A stretch of DNA of 6,570 nucleotides, from positions 1 to 6,570 of the forward strand of contig JAGRHX010000019.1 in assembly GCA_020444775.1 (NCBI GenBank), read 5' to 3'. The DNA comes from Gammaproteobacteria bacterium. Its GTDB lineage: Bacteria; Pseudomonadota; Gammaproteobacteria; HK1. Both the position numbers and the translations under genes were made by a program. This document shows, in pieces, positions 6,067 to 6,570 of the stretch; positions within the stretch are counted from its first letter, which is position 1; each line of letters starts with the position of its first letter. The notes beneath the pieces were generated by a model that searched no databases, had not been told where the DNA came from, and saw nothing but the letters and a program-made list of their open reading frames with translations.

Positions 6067-6570
6067 GCAATGACAGCGCCCCCCCCTCGCCCAGGCCGGC
6101 CGTAGCGGAGGACGCGGTACAGAGCCATTTCCAGGCCCGTATCGATGCCGAACAACGCATAGAGCCCAAGGACTGGATGCCACAGGCCTATCGCAAGAAT
6201 CTCATCCGACAGATCTCGCAACACGCCCATTCCGAGGTCATCGGCATGCAGCCGGAAGGCGGTTGGATCGGCCGCGCGCCGACCCTGCGTCGCAAGGCCG
6301 TGCTGCTGGCCAAGGTGCAGGACGAGGGTGGCCACGGTCTGTATCTGTACAGCGCGGCCGAGACCCTTGGCGCGAGCCGCGAATCGATGGTCGACGCGAT
6401 GCACGCGGGTGAGGCCAAGTACGCCTCCATCTTCAACTATCCGGCGCTCACCTGGGCCGACATCGGTGCGATCGGCTGGCTGGTGGACGGTGCAGCCATC
6501 GTCAATCAGATCTCCCTGCAAGACACCTCCTACGGCCCCTATGCACGCGCCATGGTGCGGATCTGCAAGG
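6063..6570 (+). CDS. paaA: 1,2-phenylacetyl-CoA epoxidase catalytic subunit PaaA (3' end outside window)
   Basis: The first 169 residues of the di-iron catalytic subunit of the PaaABC(D)E multicomponent epoxidase are present. This enzyme adds one oxygen atom from O2 to phenylacetyl-CoA, giving the ring-1,2-epoxide. Family signature blocks follow in order: [25 protein letters not shown] (from 34), [16 protein letters not shown] (64-79), [23 protein letters not shown] (from 81), [23 protein letters not shown] and [16 protein letters not shown]58, E88 and H91 match the first half of the carboxylate-bridged di-iron site. The remaining ligands (the ExxH of the second helix pair) lie just beyond the right edge, where the frame is still open. 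The start overlaps the paaI stop as ATGA. The poorly conserved N-terminal 15 residues contain a run of eight C in the DNA. paaBCDE are expected next. Confidence 0.95.
   Translation, partial: MSNDSAPPSPRPAVAEDAVQSHFQARIDAEQRIEPKDWMPQAYRKNLIRQISQHAHSEVIGMQPEGGWIGRAPTLRRKAVLLAKVQDEGGHGLYLYSAAETLGASRESMVDAMHAGEAKYASIFNYPALTWADIGAIGWLVDGAAIVNQISLQDTSYGPYARAMVRICK
6079..6086 (+). repeat. C8 homopolymer within codons 6-8 of paaA
   Basis: Eight consecutive C residues encode part of Ala-Pro-Pro near the paaA start. Tracts of this length can slip during replication or be misread. One base gained or lost would shift the frame before the catalytic domain. Confidence 0.85.

Overview
This is a GC-rich stretch (roughly two thirds G+C by eye) from a proteobacterium, most likely a gamma- or betaproteobacterium. 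The gene content fits that placement: Sec-exported c-type cytochromes, a SPOR-type envelope protein and an aerobic phenylacetyl-CoA (paa) cluster. No rRNA, tRNA, CRISPR array, insertion sequence or phage gene is visible. Apart from the cytochrome pair, the window looks like ordinary chromosome.

Left part (1-1059): the last 34 codons of an unidentified gene end at 105. A plus-strand gene for an exported protein with a divergent SPOR-like C-terminal half follows. It converges on a minus-strand APC-superfamily amino acid permease (1060-2304).

Middle (2305-4627): a divergent intergenic region of about 280 bases holds a perfect ATTGAC-N4-GTCAAT inverted repeat. It separates the permease from a two-gene plus-strand operon. 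The first gene encodes a small exported monohaem cytochrome c with no methionine after its CTACH motif. The second overlaps it by 17 bases and apparently starts at TTG behind an AGAAGG ribosome site. It encodes a 431-residue exported protein with a cytochrome c'/c556-like domain (CSACH) followed by about 250 residues of uncharacterised helical sequence. This pair is the least explained part of the window and probably forms a periplasmic electron-transfer or haem-sensing unit. That role is inference. A gap of about 240 bases follows and contains an AT-rich patch.

Right part (4628-6570): paaG (ring-1,2-epoxyphenylacetyl-CoA isomerase), paaI (hotdog thioesterase) and the first 169 codons of paaA (catalytic subunit of the phenylacetyl-CoA epoxidase). 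paaI and paaA overlap as ATGA. In this pathway PaaA with its partners makes the ring epoxide, PaaG isomerises it to the oxepin, and PaaI hydrolyses dead-end CoA esters to release CoA. The remaining epoxidase subunits and the ligase are expected beyond the right edge. The order G-I-A differs from the E. coli A-to-K order.
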